Source: Chrysogorgia sp. JL179-B06
Lineage: Eukaryota > Cnidaria > Anthozoa > Scleralcyonacea > Chrysogorgiidae
DNA: 64,000 nt
Assembly (NCBI GenBank): GCA_035772405.1
Contig: JAYKKM010000224.1
Span: forward strand, 2,274,501-2,338,500
Direction: 5' to 3'
Shown: in pieces, positions 52,110 to 64,000 of the stretch
Position numbering within the stretch: position 1 is the stretch's first letter
Layout: each line of letters begins with the position of its first letter
Notes under the pieces: model-generated
What the model saw: only the letters and a program-made list of their open reading frames with translations
The model's database searches: none
What the model was told of the DNA's origin: nothing
Position numbers and translations under genes: made by a program

Positions 52110-52145
52110 TTACTCTGATGAAAGCTCCACTCGAAACGTCAGAAT
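52110..52145 (+). ncRNA. hammerhead ribozyme, degenerate partner
   Basis: CTGATGA at 52115-52121 and GAAACGTC at 52133-52140 are kept. Stem II has lost pairing (AAGCTCCACTC) and stem I is down to three pairs. Probably weak or inactive. Confidence 0.6.
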
Positions 52146-52190
52146 TTCGTCACTAAAAATCTTGGCAGTTTACCACCTTTTCACTTTGCT

Positions 52191-52620
<430 letters not shown>

Positions 52621-52630
52621 CAAACGCGAT

Positions 52631-52686
52631 TTCACCTGATGAGTGTGGTAAGCTTTGCTTGCCATACGAAACAAATTTGTAGTGAA
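52631..52686 (+). ncRNA. hammerhead ribozyme with 11-bp stem II
   Basis: Stem I TTCAC/GTGAA, CTGATGA at 52636-52642, an 11-bp stem II (52643-52653 with 52657-52667, loop TTT, a few G-U pairs), GAAA at 52668-52671, palindromic stem III CAAATTTG, then GTA as cleavage triplet with scission after 52681. GTA is permitted but rarer than GTC. Family distinct from the others in the window. Confidence 0.85.
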
Positions 52687-52725
52687 TAAATGTTTAAATG
52701 AAGTGACTCAAGTTTGTCTTCTTTG

Positions 52726-52844
<119 letters not shown>

Positions 52845-52854
52845 AATAAAAAGA

Positions 52855-52998
52855 CAAGCTTGAGTTACTTCATTGAACTTTAATCACTACAAAATTGTTT
52901 CGTATGGCAAGCGAAGCTTACTGCACACTCCTCAATCACCTGAGGAGTGTGCCAGGTAAGCTCTGCTTCGCTTGCCATACGAAACAATTATTGCACAG
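52855..52998. mobile_element. inverted and direct copies of the 52.6-kb hammerhead repeat
   Basis: The minus strand over about 52893-52945 retains stem II, GAAAC and the GTA region (complement of tactacaaaattgtttcg) but has lost CTGATGA. The plus strand from 52925 has TCAC-CTGAGGA (core position 7 changed, tolerated), a long stem II and GAAACAATTATTG, so it may retain a near-complete ribozyme. The two face head to head. Confidence 0.7.
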
Positions 52999-54660
52999 CA
53001 AATGATTGTTGGTGTAACCATAAAACAAACATTGCTGGGCAATAATTTTTATCTTTTCCATTGTACATAAATCATGTCGCAAAAAGCACGCGTTGACCTG
53101 CACCTATACTGACCATGTGTTGACCACTTGTATTCTTTGTCACTTTGACAATGAATTTTTCGTGAAAGAATAACCTGTAAATTTCTATTAACACTGTTCA
53201 TTATCGACATCCATTAAAAATCGCGCTAAAGTAAAGTATTAACAACCGCAGTCGCTATAGCCGCTGTATGACCAATAAATAATATGCATAGTTACCCAGT
53301 GGAGATGTTAATCTTTTTAGACGCCCGTTTGTCTGAGAATAAAATAGTTGAAATTAATTAATTATTGTTATAACAGTGAACTTCTGCTGGTCTCAATTAT
53401 CTAAGCTTTGTGTGGGAGTTTGATTGTATACCTGAAAGCATGTTGAGAATCTAACACGTCTGGTCTAAACCCGAGCTTTAAGCTTATTTAGCAGGAATGA
53501 GTGTTGTTGAATTTTTCACGCACCTATACGTTTTCCAAAATCGAAACAAAATTGTGGTCACACTCCAACCGCCCACTCCACTCCCCAAAAAACAACTTTA
53601 TGAACAAACTATCAGTCACACCAAACGTGTTTGCGACGGCCGGGTGTTGAGTGACTATATAGTTGTCTTTGTTTTGTTTTGTTTTGAGGTTAATATGTCC
53701 AGACAGGCACACTTTCCCCATAACAGCTATATATTAGTCTTGAGAGCAGGTATTCTTGTTCTAGGGCAATACTAACAGAACTCGAAGTATATAAAGAAGG
53801 TTTATTTTAACGAAAATAGAATACTCTACTTTTAGAGTTGGTTGACTGCCCAAATAGCACGCATGTAAGCGGTTTAACGTTTGAAGTGAAGGTGCAGTCG
53901 TCAGAGTGAAAGTGTTTACTTTAACGCTTTCCGTTTATATCACCGCGTTATGACACATTGATTAAATCATAAAAGCAAAACCAATATCGGTCACTGTTGT
54001 TTTCCATCATGAATGACAAGCACCTGAACGACATTGCATATATTAAATTAACAACGCGTGAGCAGCTGTTGCATATCCTTTGTGACCACACGGAATAACA
54101 TTTACAATCAAAGCTAGCTTCATTTAGCCACTCAGCAAATACTTTACCGCATGTTATAACATTTAAGATTCTAATGATTTCCCTTTAGTAATACATTTCT
54201 GTGATGAAATATACGGACAAAATATACGGGAAAATGTAAGGAAATATACGGACAATCAAGGCCGTCAATGCTATAGAGTATAGCCAGCATCATTTCTGCT
54301 GGTCAACAAACCATAACTTGCAAATCATATCGTGCGTCTTTTCATATAGGCGTGATAATGCCCAAATAATAAAGGACAAATGAACCAAATCTATATTTTT
54401 ATGATTTTGCTATAAATTGCCTGCAAAAAGTGCCAGAATTCCACCCCACCAAAAAAAACCCCAATTGGGGTGCAGTTGCCTCCCCTTACCCCCGCCTTCT
54501 GCACCTACGCGTTTTTTGGGGTGAGGGTTATTTGTATATTAAATATCCTGAACAGAAATTATTAAGGGCCTGGAGATTCCGAGGGTGTAACCACGACATC
54601 CGATGTCATCAACATTGATTGTTTACGAACGTCCAATATAACTTTCATGGGTATAACTAT
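52999..54660. other. intergenic, no gene seen
   Basis: AT-rich DNA. The frames at 53497-53775 and 54430-54618 lack any recognisable domain or splice context. Confidence 0.45.
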
Positions 54661-54679
54661 ATATTATTATATTATATAA

Positions 54680-55140
<461 letters not shown>

Positions 55141-55189
55141 TATATATAATATATATAATTATATATAATATATAATATATAATATTTAA

Positions 55190-55440
55190 TTTCCAGCCGG
55201 AAGACCTTGAAGTTGCATTTTTCGCAACTGGTCCCGGTTTGGTCTTAAAATGTATATATTCCAACACTCGAAATTTGCCTTCACCAGAAATCCTTAGATC
55301 ATGTAGTTTAATCGAGTGAAATGCCAAATATTACTTGTAATATACCCAGAATCTTATCCCGTGATTAGGCTCTCGGCAGCAGCCACCGTTGCTCAGTGCA
55401 GTCATGCGCTAGCATCGCAGTCGCGAGTTCAATTCCAGTA
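55190..55440 (-). repeat. interspersed repeat plus tRNA-like SINE head
   Basis: 55236-55345 is the complement of the repeat at 57400-57590 (aaatttcgagtgttgg...ttttaagacc). Just after it, on the plus strand, 55383-55436 has an A-box-like GTTGCTCAGTGCAGTCATGCG and a B-box-like GTTCAATTCC, consistent with a decayed tRNA-derived SINE. Confidence 0.5.
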
Positions 55441-57390
55441 TATATATTATATATATAAAACCATGAAGAGAAAACTTATTTATTCTCTAAACCAAATTAT
55501 AAATTCAATAATATTACAAAAATTCAGTTTGTTTACCTGGTAATCTGGTACAAATGATGCGCTAATAGATATGGGAATGGAGGAGAATGATACGATATCG
55601 TATAAACTGAATTCCTTTATTCCTAGGGGGCTTAATCTTAGGATTTTTTAATATTTGTAATATTTCATCTTATTTTTAACTGACTGTTGTCCACTTTAAA
55701 GTATTTACAAATTTCCGAAATGCGCAACACAACAGAATCAGCGCCGGGTTGCCAGACAAGTTGCATGATAATTTGCATAGTGTAACCTGAGCTTAAAGGG
55801 TTAAAACTTTCGGCAAATTGAAAACAAAATCTATTTAGTTAATGAAGAAAGTGATATTTCTCACATATGGCATTAACAAGCAAAAGCGACTTTCAATATT
55901 TAAAACACAGTCATTTTGTGACCGACAACCTGTCATGGTGAATTTGGAGATGTTGTGTCGGAGATTTTTGTCGATGGAGACGCGGTCTCCCCCTTATAAT
56001 AAAGGGGAACAAAAATGTAGCGGACCAGAATGGGGTGACAAACGTTCCGACAAAATGTTGTCAAAGTCAAGCCTATACGGTCAAGCAACGTTCTACTATA
56101 AAACGACCAATCGCATTGGCGTACGTGCAACCATTAACGAATCGTAAATAATGAATGATTTCCCTATAATATTTCCCCTTTCTTGGCCAGCCCGCATATA
56201 ATATTCACCACTCCTCTTTTGATGTAAAAGGACATCCTGGCCATGCTAAATACGTCACCAGTCTGTGGCGGATTTTCCTTGCAACTGTAGTCTCCCTCGC
56301 AGACGGTTCTCCTGGACTGTTATTCAATTATATATTCTGAAGATACTTTACATAGTGGATTCAATTATCGCATAATTAACACAAAGCGTGAAAGCAACGC
56401 ATGCTCTATAGTTTTTGTTTTACTATAATCAATCTAGCTGTTGGTGCACTATATAGTTAATGACGTCAATTATATACAACATGACATCTCTCGCTTCCGG
56501 CGGACGACCATAGACGATATCGTTACGTAGAGAATTAAGAGTTTTATAGAATTAAGAGAATTAATAATCTTATGTTGGCTCTGGAATAGAAATAAACACA
56601 ACACATATTGCTGTTATCGTAATCGTCGTAAACATTTCTCGAAAACTTAAAAACCTTGTAACCAAAGCTCGTTTAAAATTACAGTTACCACATGAGCAAA
56701 TGACTTTGCGATAACCACCAACATACAAGGCCAAACATCAAACCGCTATCTTGAAAACACTCGGGTCGCAAATACGTACGTTTGTAGCCGGCCTGGCAGC
56801 CCTGCTTATCATTAATCTTATAATGACTGCATCTTTAACCAGATTAATGGTGACTTGGATTTCAGAATTATTTGTCCTTGTATATTGGTGATAATGTCTT
56901 GTCGTGTCAGTCATTTGCCTTAAAAACGTGTAGTTAGCGTGATCACTTCTTAATAGAAAAAAAACATATACACAATTACGTTTGAAGCATGGTAAGAGAA
57001 CATGTCCTTATATGGAGAGCTGTTGTTTGAATTGTGATATACGAATAGCTTGGCGATACATGGACGAGTCGTCAAACTCAAATAGCTGAGAGTATTTAGA
57101 ATGACTTGATATTGACTATGGATGGCGCGATTTATTTGCGAGAATGAAGAAGACTGATATCGATTTTGCCTTGTTAACACTTTTGTGTGCAATAAAATGC
57201 ATTCCGAATTATCCAAAAACGCGGTGACAATTACGCACAGGCGGTAGATTATTTTTCAATGAGCGATGACGCACACTGAAGCGGTCATAACAAAAGCAAA
57301 ATGGTTGGATGACTCACAAAGGCATTCCGTATAAACAAATGCACAATATACACAATATATGCACAATTAGGCTTATTACTTATAATATAT
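55441..57390. other. intergenic, no gene seen
   Basis: Only short frames without domains (for example 55842-56147). No repeat structure beyond short AT-rich runs. Confidence 0.45.
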
Positions 57391-57590
57391 ACAGAATCTT
57401 ATCATTTATGGTGAAGGAAATTTCGAGTGTTGGAATATATACATTGATTTTAAGACCATTGTAAGATTCTGGGTATATATTATAAGTAATAGTTTGACAT
57501 TTCACTCGATTAAACTACATGTGCTAAGGATTTATGGTGAAGGAAAATTTCGACTGTTGGAATATACATTTTAAGACCAAGATATTAGGT
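57390..57590. repeat. tandem copies of the attttaagacc repeat
   Basis: tatggtgaaggaaatttcgagtgttggaatatatac...ttttaagacc at about 57410-57461 recurs at 57531-57585, and an inverted cagaatctta / taagattctg pair encloses the first copy. Confidence 0.7.
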
Positions 57591-58030
57591 TTATTAGTTG
57601 TTTTGAAAAGAGAGAAATCTCGTTCCGTCGTGCTCATGCAGAAAGAACCGAATCATGAGTTAGAGCCTGCATTTACATGACGTCAGATCGAAATTTAAAT
57701 CCGATTGGATAACTCGATCCGCTCAAGAAATAGTGTCTATTTCTTTTTTTGTCTTGAAAAGTCCGATAGCGGGCTGCGATGACCTGAAGTCATCGGTTTC
57801 ATGTAAACAAAACATACTTCATGATTCAACAGAAATAGTTGAAACTTTAGGCCGATTCACTTTTCGATCGAATTGCATGAGATTTCAATCCAGCCTCTTA
57901 TAAACAGTGCCATATATGCTAATATGCAGACATTTTGTACTTGTTGTTTGTAAGAACGTAGCGATATGGCTGCCTCATCTGCAGGCTCTTCCCGAGAAAT
58001 TCTGCGGCAGGAAGGGAGGAAAATCGGGAG

Positions 58031-58335
58031 TGTGCAGGCTAGGTGCGGCGCAAGCAAAATTGGGCTAACTTTTCGAGATGTCGTAAGTAACCAGGCCTTA
58101 TCCAAAATGGCAGCCAATATATTGGGGTTAGAAAACTCGTTATGCGAGGATTAGGATCTTTGTTTTTTTTGGGTTAGTGGTTGTTTACATGGTTAAGTGA
58201 CAAAATTCTGACGATAATATAGCTCCCCTTTTAGCTAATACGGGCGACCATTTGGAATAAGGCCTGGTTACACATGAAATTTCAAAAAATGAGCCCAAAA
58301 TATATTGTTCTGCGCGGCGCAAGGCTAGCCTTCCC
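58031..58335. mobile_element. MITE with ~75-bp inverted repeats
   Basis: aggctaggtgcggcgcaag...gtaaccaggccttatccaaaatgg on the left pairs with ccatttggaataaggcctggttac...gcggcgcaaggctagcct on the right. Non-coding. Confidence 0.8.
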
Positions 58336-58688
58336 TTCCCGTCGTTCCTCACGCGCCTTTAAATTTCCGCTCTTCTAATTTGTAGGTGAGCGGCTGGGGA
58401 CAAGGCAGGACATATACGATTCAGTGCAATCTTTACGACAACTGCAGAACTGTTTTAAAAATAGTTTTTTCCTAAGCTTTCGTCGGTTTAACTCCTAACA
58501 CATCTTCCATAAGTGTATGTAGCTAGGTTGATATAAATTTATTGTGTTGTATTGTTTAATATTATACTGCCCTGATTTCTTGTATTTTATCCGCCTTTAT
58601 GTATAATTGTATTTATATACTATGATATATTTGAAATGTAAAATTACTGTAATTCACCTAATTGGTGCGAAAGTAGTTTATTAAACCT

Positions 58689-58689
<1 letters not shown>

Positions 58690-58729
<40 letters not shown>

Positions 58730-58938
58730 GAGTTCAAATTAAACTCTGTTACAGCAGAGGTTTTTTAAGCGACAACGCTATTTAAAGACATTGATGCCGG
58801 ACACGTACATTTAGTGAATGGCGTTTGAATCATCACGCATTTTAGGGCTTTTAGGTGTTTTTAGTTATTAGTGAGATTTATAATTGTATATTTATATAAA
58901 GTATTTCAATAAAAATTGTTATTTATTATTATTATTAA

Positions 58939-59002
<64 letters not shown>

Positions 59003-59095
59003 TTATTTTCTTATATAACCTAGTATTCATATTTGTAAATAGCTTAACTGATTGAATTGATTAAAATTTTTCATTATTATTATTATTATTACTAG
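58690..59095. repeat. (ATT)n microsatellites
   Basis: Three arrays of ATT at about 58693-58728, 58924-59002 and 59071-59093, separated by ordinary AT-rich DNA. Confidence 0.95.
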
Positions 59096-59656
59096 AAATA
59101 CGTGTACGCAACAACCCCTCGCCCGCCGTCATAGCGTATGGTGCTTATATAGTTATTTTACTTAAAATAGATAATCCATTAATTTGCCAATCGAATGGAC
59201 TTATAGTAGACACTACATGTATCTCTGAGAGCCTTTAAACTATCAAGCTTGCATGTGTTGTACTTGATTAAGATTTGTTCGATATGTAAAGCCCGGATCC
59301 TCACTGTGATGTCACACTGTATAATAACTTACTGAAAAAGCATGTATATATATCTTTGGAATTATTAAATCAAAGCACTCAAAACGTAAGTAACTTCGTA
59401 TGTTTAGTATCATGGGATTACACACTTTCATAATTTTATTACATAATCCCAAAACTGTACTTAGGCTTCTTCAATAAGTCATTATGCAGCGTGATGTCAA
59501 AGTGAGGACATTTACATATCAAACAAATCTTAATATCTAAAGATCTAAGTGAGATTATGGAAGTAAATGCCAATCTTTATAATTAATTATTGTTCTTTCA
59601 AGTAAGAGAGTTTATTTCAAACTGAATTTTTCAGTCTATATAATATAAACACTTTA

Positions 59657-59704
59657 AGTATTAATACTACCATTGGTCTAGTGACCAATGGTAGTATTAA
59701 TACT
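59657..59704. repeat. perfect 22-bp hairpin
   Basis: agtattaatactaccattgg (plus TC) at 59657-59678 is exactly complementary to 59683-59704 across a 4-base loop. It sits immediately outside the MITE at 59708. Confidence 0.9.
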
Positions 59705-59707
59705 ACT

Positions 59708-60202
59708 AGCTGCGTCAATCTCGTACCCAGGGCATTTTGCCTTCCACGGCGAAAGGTCGGCGAAAATGGCCCTGGGATCGGCTGGTCCATTCTATAATGC
59801 GATTGGCTTGTCATACAACTCAATTAATTCAGCCGATTATAATTTGTTCATCTAAATCTGAATGCTGTCTTCAAATGTTACAGCAAATTAGAAGTGATAG
59901 CTTTCGTTAAATTGGATATATGCTTCTTCATACCTTTTGTAAGAGATAACCATGGATGTATGTGGATTATTAAGCCGACGAATGCTCACATGAACAACTC
60001 TGAACTCTAGCTAGCATTGAATATTTCTCAACTATTCAGGTCAACAAGTAGACAAAGGAAATGGGACAAAGACCACAAGAATTATCATATCTAAACACCC
60101 AGAAATTTTGGGTGTCATGTGACCAGCCGATCCCAGGGCCATTTTCGCCGACCTTCCACCGTGGAGGAAAAATGCCCTGGGAACGAGGTTGATAGCTGCG
60201 TA
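59708..60202. mobile_element. MITE with cccagggc inverted repeats, ~490 bp
   Basis: agctgcgtcaatctcgtacccagggc at the left is matched by the complement of gccctgggaacgaggttgatagctgcg at the right. Arms of about 85 bp include cgccgacctt / aaggtcggcg. No transposase. Confidence 0.8.
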
Positions 60203-61364
60203 AGACACCAATTGTTTATGATTTAAATAATTAACTTACAGTCAGTATTATGTCAGCTATTTAAAACATCTGTGATAATGCACCAATCGCTATAGGTTGT
60301 GGATGACCAATGGTGCATGAATAACACTGATAATTATTGATAAATATTTTACTCCACTGGAAAACCTCTATTATGTCATATTTATTCGAATTGTAATTAA
60401 CACAATAGCCTATGCAACATTATGTATTATTTAAATTATATCAGTACTTGTTTAACACATTCAGGATGACATGCCCTTTACCTTCTTACAGGCATTGTTG
60501 CAAGTGAGCTGACACATGTTCAATTTCCCTAACATTTCCCCCTAACACAGTGAGATGTATACATCAACCTACCAATCATAAAATACCGTACAATCCCGCT
60601 TATAAGCCCTCTAGTTATTCGCCCCTGTTTGTCAATTCAGAAAATACCTTCTGATTTAATACAAGGTAATTACGCCCACACAGATTGCCCAGCATTTATT
60701 TGCCATTAGCACCTTTCCTAGCAAAAATAACAAAAAATCAGAGAATAAAAATAAATAATAGATAAAAAGTTATGGCAGCATTTTGTATCTCACTACTGAC
60801 AAATCATTTGAGGCTGCTACATAACGTGTGTAGCAGGTTTTGCTACTGTATATAATATATAATACATGCAGGCATCATTTTTCACATTATTCAGATAAAT
60901 TCTAGCTAGTATTTGTTACTGTTCTTAGTACATTTTTCTTAATTGACTATTAAGCAAAAACTTGAGTAAAAAAGTGCCAACAGTTTGCCTGTTATGCATT
61001 TTGAAACATTTTTTCTATATACCGTTTATAATCTCTCCCACTCAAAACCCCTTTGGAAGTAAGTTGTATAATCCCAAGGCATATAAACAGATTCTACGGC
61101 CGGCATATATATACAGGTTTATAAACATATACCGCACCTTCAAAAAAAACTCTGAACACATTTGCTTGGTTTTTAATGTATTGGGACCCTGCTCCTTTAT
61201 CAAAATTACACATTAGTTACAAAAGTGAAGCCCTATTTATAACTCAGATTACAAGATAATGATATTCAAAAAAAGTCTCTCAGGTTCAGATCCATGGGAA
61301 TAAAGCTGTTTTATTTATATGTCCAGAATCATATTTTAATGTCCCAATTTAAAAAAATGCACAT
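60203..61364. other. intergenic, no gene seen
   Basis: No supported exon, RNA or repeat beyond AT-rich DNA. Confidence 0.45.
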
Positions 61365-61545
61365 ATAAATGCTCTCCTGGTGCACGCCCAATTAGTGTTG
61401 CCAGATTTGTTGATGAAGGTAATACTTTTAGTTCGAGTGATCGCACATATTATATTAATTTTACATTTGATTGTTTGTAAGAAATGTAATAAAATCTATG
61501 TTGGTTGTACTATGTCCTTCAGAAAGCACTTCAACAAGCTAGAGG
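61365..61545 (+). pseudogene. PLE GIY-YIG fragment (third lineage)
   Basis: SPGARPISVARFVDEGNTFS in one frame (61376-61440) leads, after a frame break near 61475, to CKKCNKIYVGCTMSFRKHF (61471-61530), the start of a GIY-YIG domain preceded by its usual CKKC. Both ends are missing. Confidence 0.65.
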
Positions 61546-62330
61546 GAGACCGGCATTGCATGTGCTATTCCAAGGACAATAGTGTTTATCCAGAAACACT
61601 AGGTCTATAAACCTGTACAATGCATGTTTACACTACTCAATGCGCCCATTCGATGCTTTGGTCCAGAGGTTCTGCAACTTCTACGCCGCCGCCGCCCGCT
61701 TTCAGTTGTTTTTTTGGGGGGACCGGGAAAAACATTGTCGCACTGGCGTCAATTTAAATTTAAACGCCAAATGTAACCACCAAAAAGCCGTCGCAATCAC
61801 AATTCCTAACCCTAATAATCCTAACTTAACCCCCTTCGACTGCCAATTATCCCTCTCTAACCCCAATTTTCCTTTGTTACCACGGCAACAATAAAGGATC
61901 GTACACCATACATACAAATATATATATATTTCGACATAAAGGCTACTTTCACTTCCCCTTGCATAAAAATGCGCGGGGAAAATTTCTGGTCGAGATTAGG
62001 GCCTTCGGTATTAAGGCATGGCTCTTGCTTCGACACTGAAATATCCTATTTTCCAAAGATTTTCTCCAAACTAAGTCAAACTTACCAAACATATTTATCA
62101 TACAGTAGGAACTAATTTACGGTTTTTTTTCCATGACAACACGGTCACGTGACTCATTGGCGGCCATGTTGGATGAAAACTTAAAACGTTCTTGATGCAC
62201 GCGAATATATATCATTTAAATAATTAAACAGCGTAATTTGATGCAAATATTGATTTAGTTTATCAAGCTAAGTTGCAAGATTGTATAGCTTTACCGTAAA
62301 TGGAAACTATTAATAATAATCCAACAGGCT
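61546..62330. other. intergenic
   Basis: No gene supported. A CACGTG E-box and a YY1-like ggcggccatgttgg lie at 62146-62172, but no transcript start or exon can be tied to them. Confidence 0.4.
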
Positions 62331-62331
62331 C

Positions 62332-62612
62332 CGGTTGGACGTGATCTCGGTGTTGCTGTTGATAGACATCTAAAATTAAACACTCATGTAAATAATATAA
62401 TTTGTAAATCGGCCACTTTGGCTATCAGAAATATCGGCAAGATCAGGAAATATTTGAGTAAAAAGGACTGTGAGAAGTTGGTGCATGCATTCATAATATC
62501 AAAACTTGACAGCTGTAATAGCATCCTATATGGCTTACCAGAAGCTGAATTGAGCAAGTTACAGCGAATTCAAAATACAGCTGCTAGACTTGTTGCAGGG
62601 GTTAAAAAATAG
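62332..62612 (+). pseudogene. non-LTR retrotransposon RT, C-terminal fragment
   Basis: RDLGVAVDRHLKLNTHVNNI starts near 62340, followed by RNIGKIRKYLSKKDCEKLVH, KLDSCNSILYGLP and LQRIQNTAARLV, the conserved region after the RT catalytic core of CR1/Jockey-type LINEs. The stop at 62610 ends the frame. Upstream RT and endonuclease are absent. Confidence 0.8.
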
Positions 62613-62691
62613 GTCCGCGATGCGAACATATGGGTACCGCATGGAACATTAATGCCTGAGTCAGCCTTGTCAATGAGTAATGAGCATGGGG

Positions 62692-62946
62692 TGTGACGAA
62701 AGTTTTTTATGATTTTATTTCAAAGAACACTTAAACATGCTTTTTGATGTGTTATCCCATTCTTGAATTATTAAGCTTTATGTAATTTGAGCTGTAACGT
62801 CACAAGATGGACACACAGCATTACAACGTCAGCTCAAGTTACATGAAGCGTCATAACTCAAGAATGGCATATGATACTAAAGTCATGTTAAAGCTATTTT
62901 TCATTATTTTACGTGTTCTTTCAAATACAATCATAAAAAACTTGGG
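62692..62946. mobile_element. MITE with ~110-bp inverted repeats
   Basis: aagttttttatgattttatttcaaagaacac...cattcttgaattatt...gagctgtaacgt on the left matches the complement of the right half ending caatcataaaaaactt. Arms meet within about 15 bp. Confidence 0.75.
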
Positions 62947-63110
62947 TGAATTTTCATTTCATAGACACGTACTTGTACTGATAGATTGATCAAGGCAAAC
63001 ATCACAATATTTGTTATAGAGTAGGGGGTAGAGGGTGCATAAACCAGGTGTTGAAACTTTCTTATGGTGGATTACTAAAAAGTGCTGTTGGTAAGCTAAG
63101 TGGCAGATTT

Positions 63111-63589
63111 AAAGTGCCCCTAACCTCAAAATGTTTTATTGTCTTGTTTGGAAGAACTTTTAAAATGATAAAGTAACTTCTTTTGAAGATTTTCGTTTCT
63201 TTGCTTTCTTTTTGAGATATAACAGTTTGTTTGATATGCAAATGTCTGGAATTTCGTCACACATGCATTGTGACTTATTGGAGAAATGTGTATATCTCTT
63301 TCATTCTCGAAAGAAATCCTTTAAAATCAAGAAGTTTGGTGTTGTGGGAGAAACGCACACACGTGTTATTGACACTTTAGTGTTTTTATTTCATGAACGC
63401 AAAGATATATAACATTCTCTGATAACTCATTATGCATGTGTGACGAAATTCCAGATATTTGCATATCAAACAAACTGATATATCTCAAAAAGAAAGCGAA
63501 GAAGTTAAAATCTTCAAAAGAAGTTACTTTATCATTTTAAAAGTTCTTCCAAATAAGACAATAAAAAATGTTGAGGTTAGGGGCACTTT
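63111..63589. mobile_element. palindromic MITE (AAAGTGCCCC ends), copy 2
   Basis: The same element as 29578-30057, 479 bp, with the same ends and internal phrases (gtttgatatgcaaatg, cacacatgcat, tgtgggagaaac). Flanks TTT and AAA make the exact boundary uncertain. Confidence 0.9.
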
Positions 63590-63592
63590 AAA

Positions 63593-64000
63593 GGGATATG
63601 GCAATATAAATTAACTTTGTCTCATTTGAAAGAACTCGTAAAATGGTATAAGAAGACCTTTTACAATTTTTCTGTATCTTTCTTGGTTTTTGAAATATTT
63701 CAGATAATTATGACAAAAGACAGTCTACAATCCGCCATCTTGTTGTAGTATTTGACCTAATTAACTAGGAAATTGGTGAGGTCACAAGCCGGGTAAACCT
63801 GATGAAACTACTCCATAGGTGACCGAATTCCGCGGAAGGCTTTTTAAAATGTTGTGGGCCAATTGAAAATAGAAATAGTGCAACATAATCGAGTTTCTGG
63901 CTCATAATGTCGTAAGGTTGGCAAGATAAAAATTTCACTTTACCCTACTTATGACGTCACATGCATATCGAAAATAATTCCAAGATGGCGGACGGCACGC
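63593..64000. mobile_element. MITE-like sequence running off the window
   Basis: Begins gggatatggcaatataaattaac. An internal inverted pair (tccgccatcttgttg near 63730 and caagatggcgga near 63981) suggests an inverted-repeat element truncated by the window edge. No coding exon seen. Confidence 0.4.

Larger units (their letters stand above)
52007..52190. mobile_element. palindromic PLE termini carrying two facing hammerheads
   Basis: gcaaagtgaaaag...gccaagatttttagtgacgaaat is followed by its inverted copy ending ccaccttttcactttgc. (TA)n lies on both sides. One ribozyme faces each way from the centre (about 52095). Confidence 0.85.

Noticed and set aside
57966..58104. Possible first exon MAASSAGSSREIL... 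with GTAAGT donor
   Set aside because: The second half of the peptide and the donor lie inside the MITE at 58031-58335, so the exon-like look is probably accidental.
62146..62172. E-box plus YY1-like motif as a promoter
   Set aside because: Motifs alone, with no exon or transcript start nearby. Similar YY1-like sequence occurs in the MITE-like element at 63.7-64.0 kb.

Overview
The window reads as a stretch of animal nuclear genome that is almost entirely mobile DNA. The spliced ETS gene, Penelope-like (PLE) retroelements with hammerhead ribozymes, BEL/Pao LTR elements, a Maverick/Polinton-type element, hAT and piggyBac transposons and many short inverted-repeat elements (MITEs) fit a marine invertebrate, most likely a cnidarian. 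The species assignment is inference. Only one host gene is well supported: an ETS-family transcription factor on the minus strand (about 47.0-50.1 kb) with six coding exons after a start codon that sits at the very end of a separate first exon, a PNT domain and a C-terminal ETS domain.

Layout. 1-7.9 kb: AT-rich DNA with MITE-like inverted repeats, including a 123-bp-arm GC-rich palindrome, and no convincing gene. 7.9-21.1 kb: PLE territory full of (TA)n. It holds a decayed PLE with reverse transcriptase and GIY-YIG domains (minus), a BEL/Pao element with near-identical LTRs (11.3-17.1 kb) inserted into an inverted pair of PLE fragments, a tandem array of 280-bp units each carrying a hammerhead ribozyme (18.0-18.7 kb), further PLE debris, and a duplicated tRNA-like SINE. 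21.36-34.70 kb: a hAT transposon whose first coding exon is split by a 9.66-kb Polinton-type element (24,398-34,055) flanked by an exact 8-bp duplication. The hAT appears to sit next to PLE terminal sequence. The Polinton-type element has long inverted repeats containing 18-bp satellite arrays, a decayed integrase, a decayed F54H12.2-like gene, and a gene pair duplicated in the two arms. 35.3-36.6 kb: truncated piggyBac. 38.1-42.8 kb: a second, degraded and 3'-truncated BEL/Pao element (minus). 42.8-46.9 kb: MITEs, with a PIF/Harbinger-like one just 3' of the ETS stop codon. 51.7-55.1 kb: long (TA)n tracts with several more hammerhead ribozymes. 55-64 kb: PLE and LINE scraps, tRNA-like SINE and MITEs.

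The most striking signal is the recurrence of hammerhead ribozymes of at least four different sequence families, nearly all abutting (TA)n tracts. These include a 280-nt tandem array predicted to release unit-length RNAs, as in PLE pLTRs and small retrozyme-like circRNA repeats. The second is the compact Polinton-type element with satellite-bearing, asymmetric inverted repeats and an 8-bp rather than 6-bp target duplication. Nearly all transposon reading frames contain frameshifts. Whether these are decay or raw-sequence errors cannot be told from this window alone, although the ETS exons are intact.
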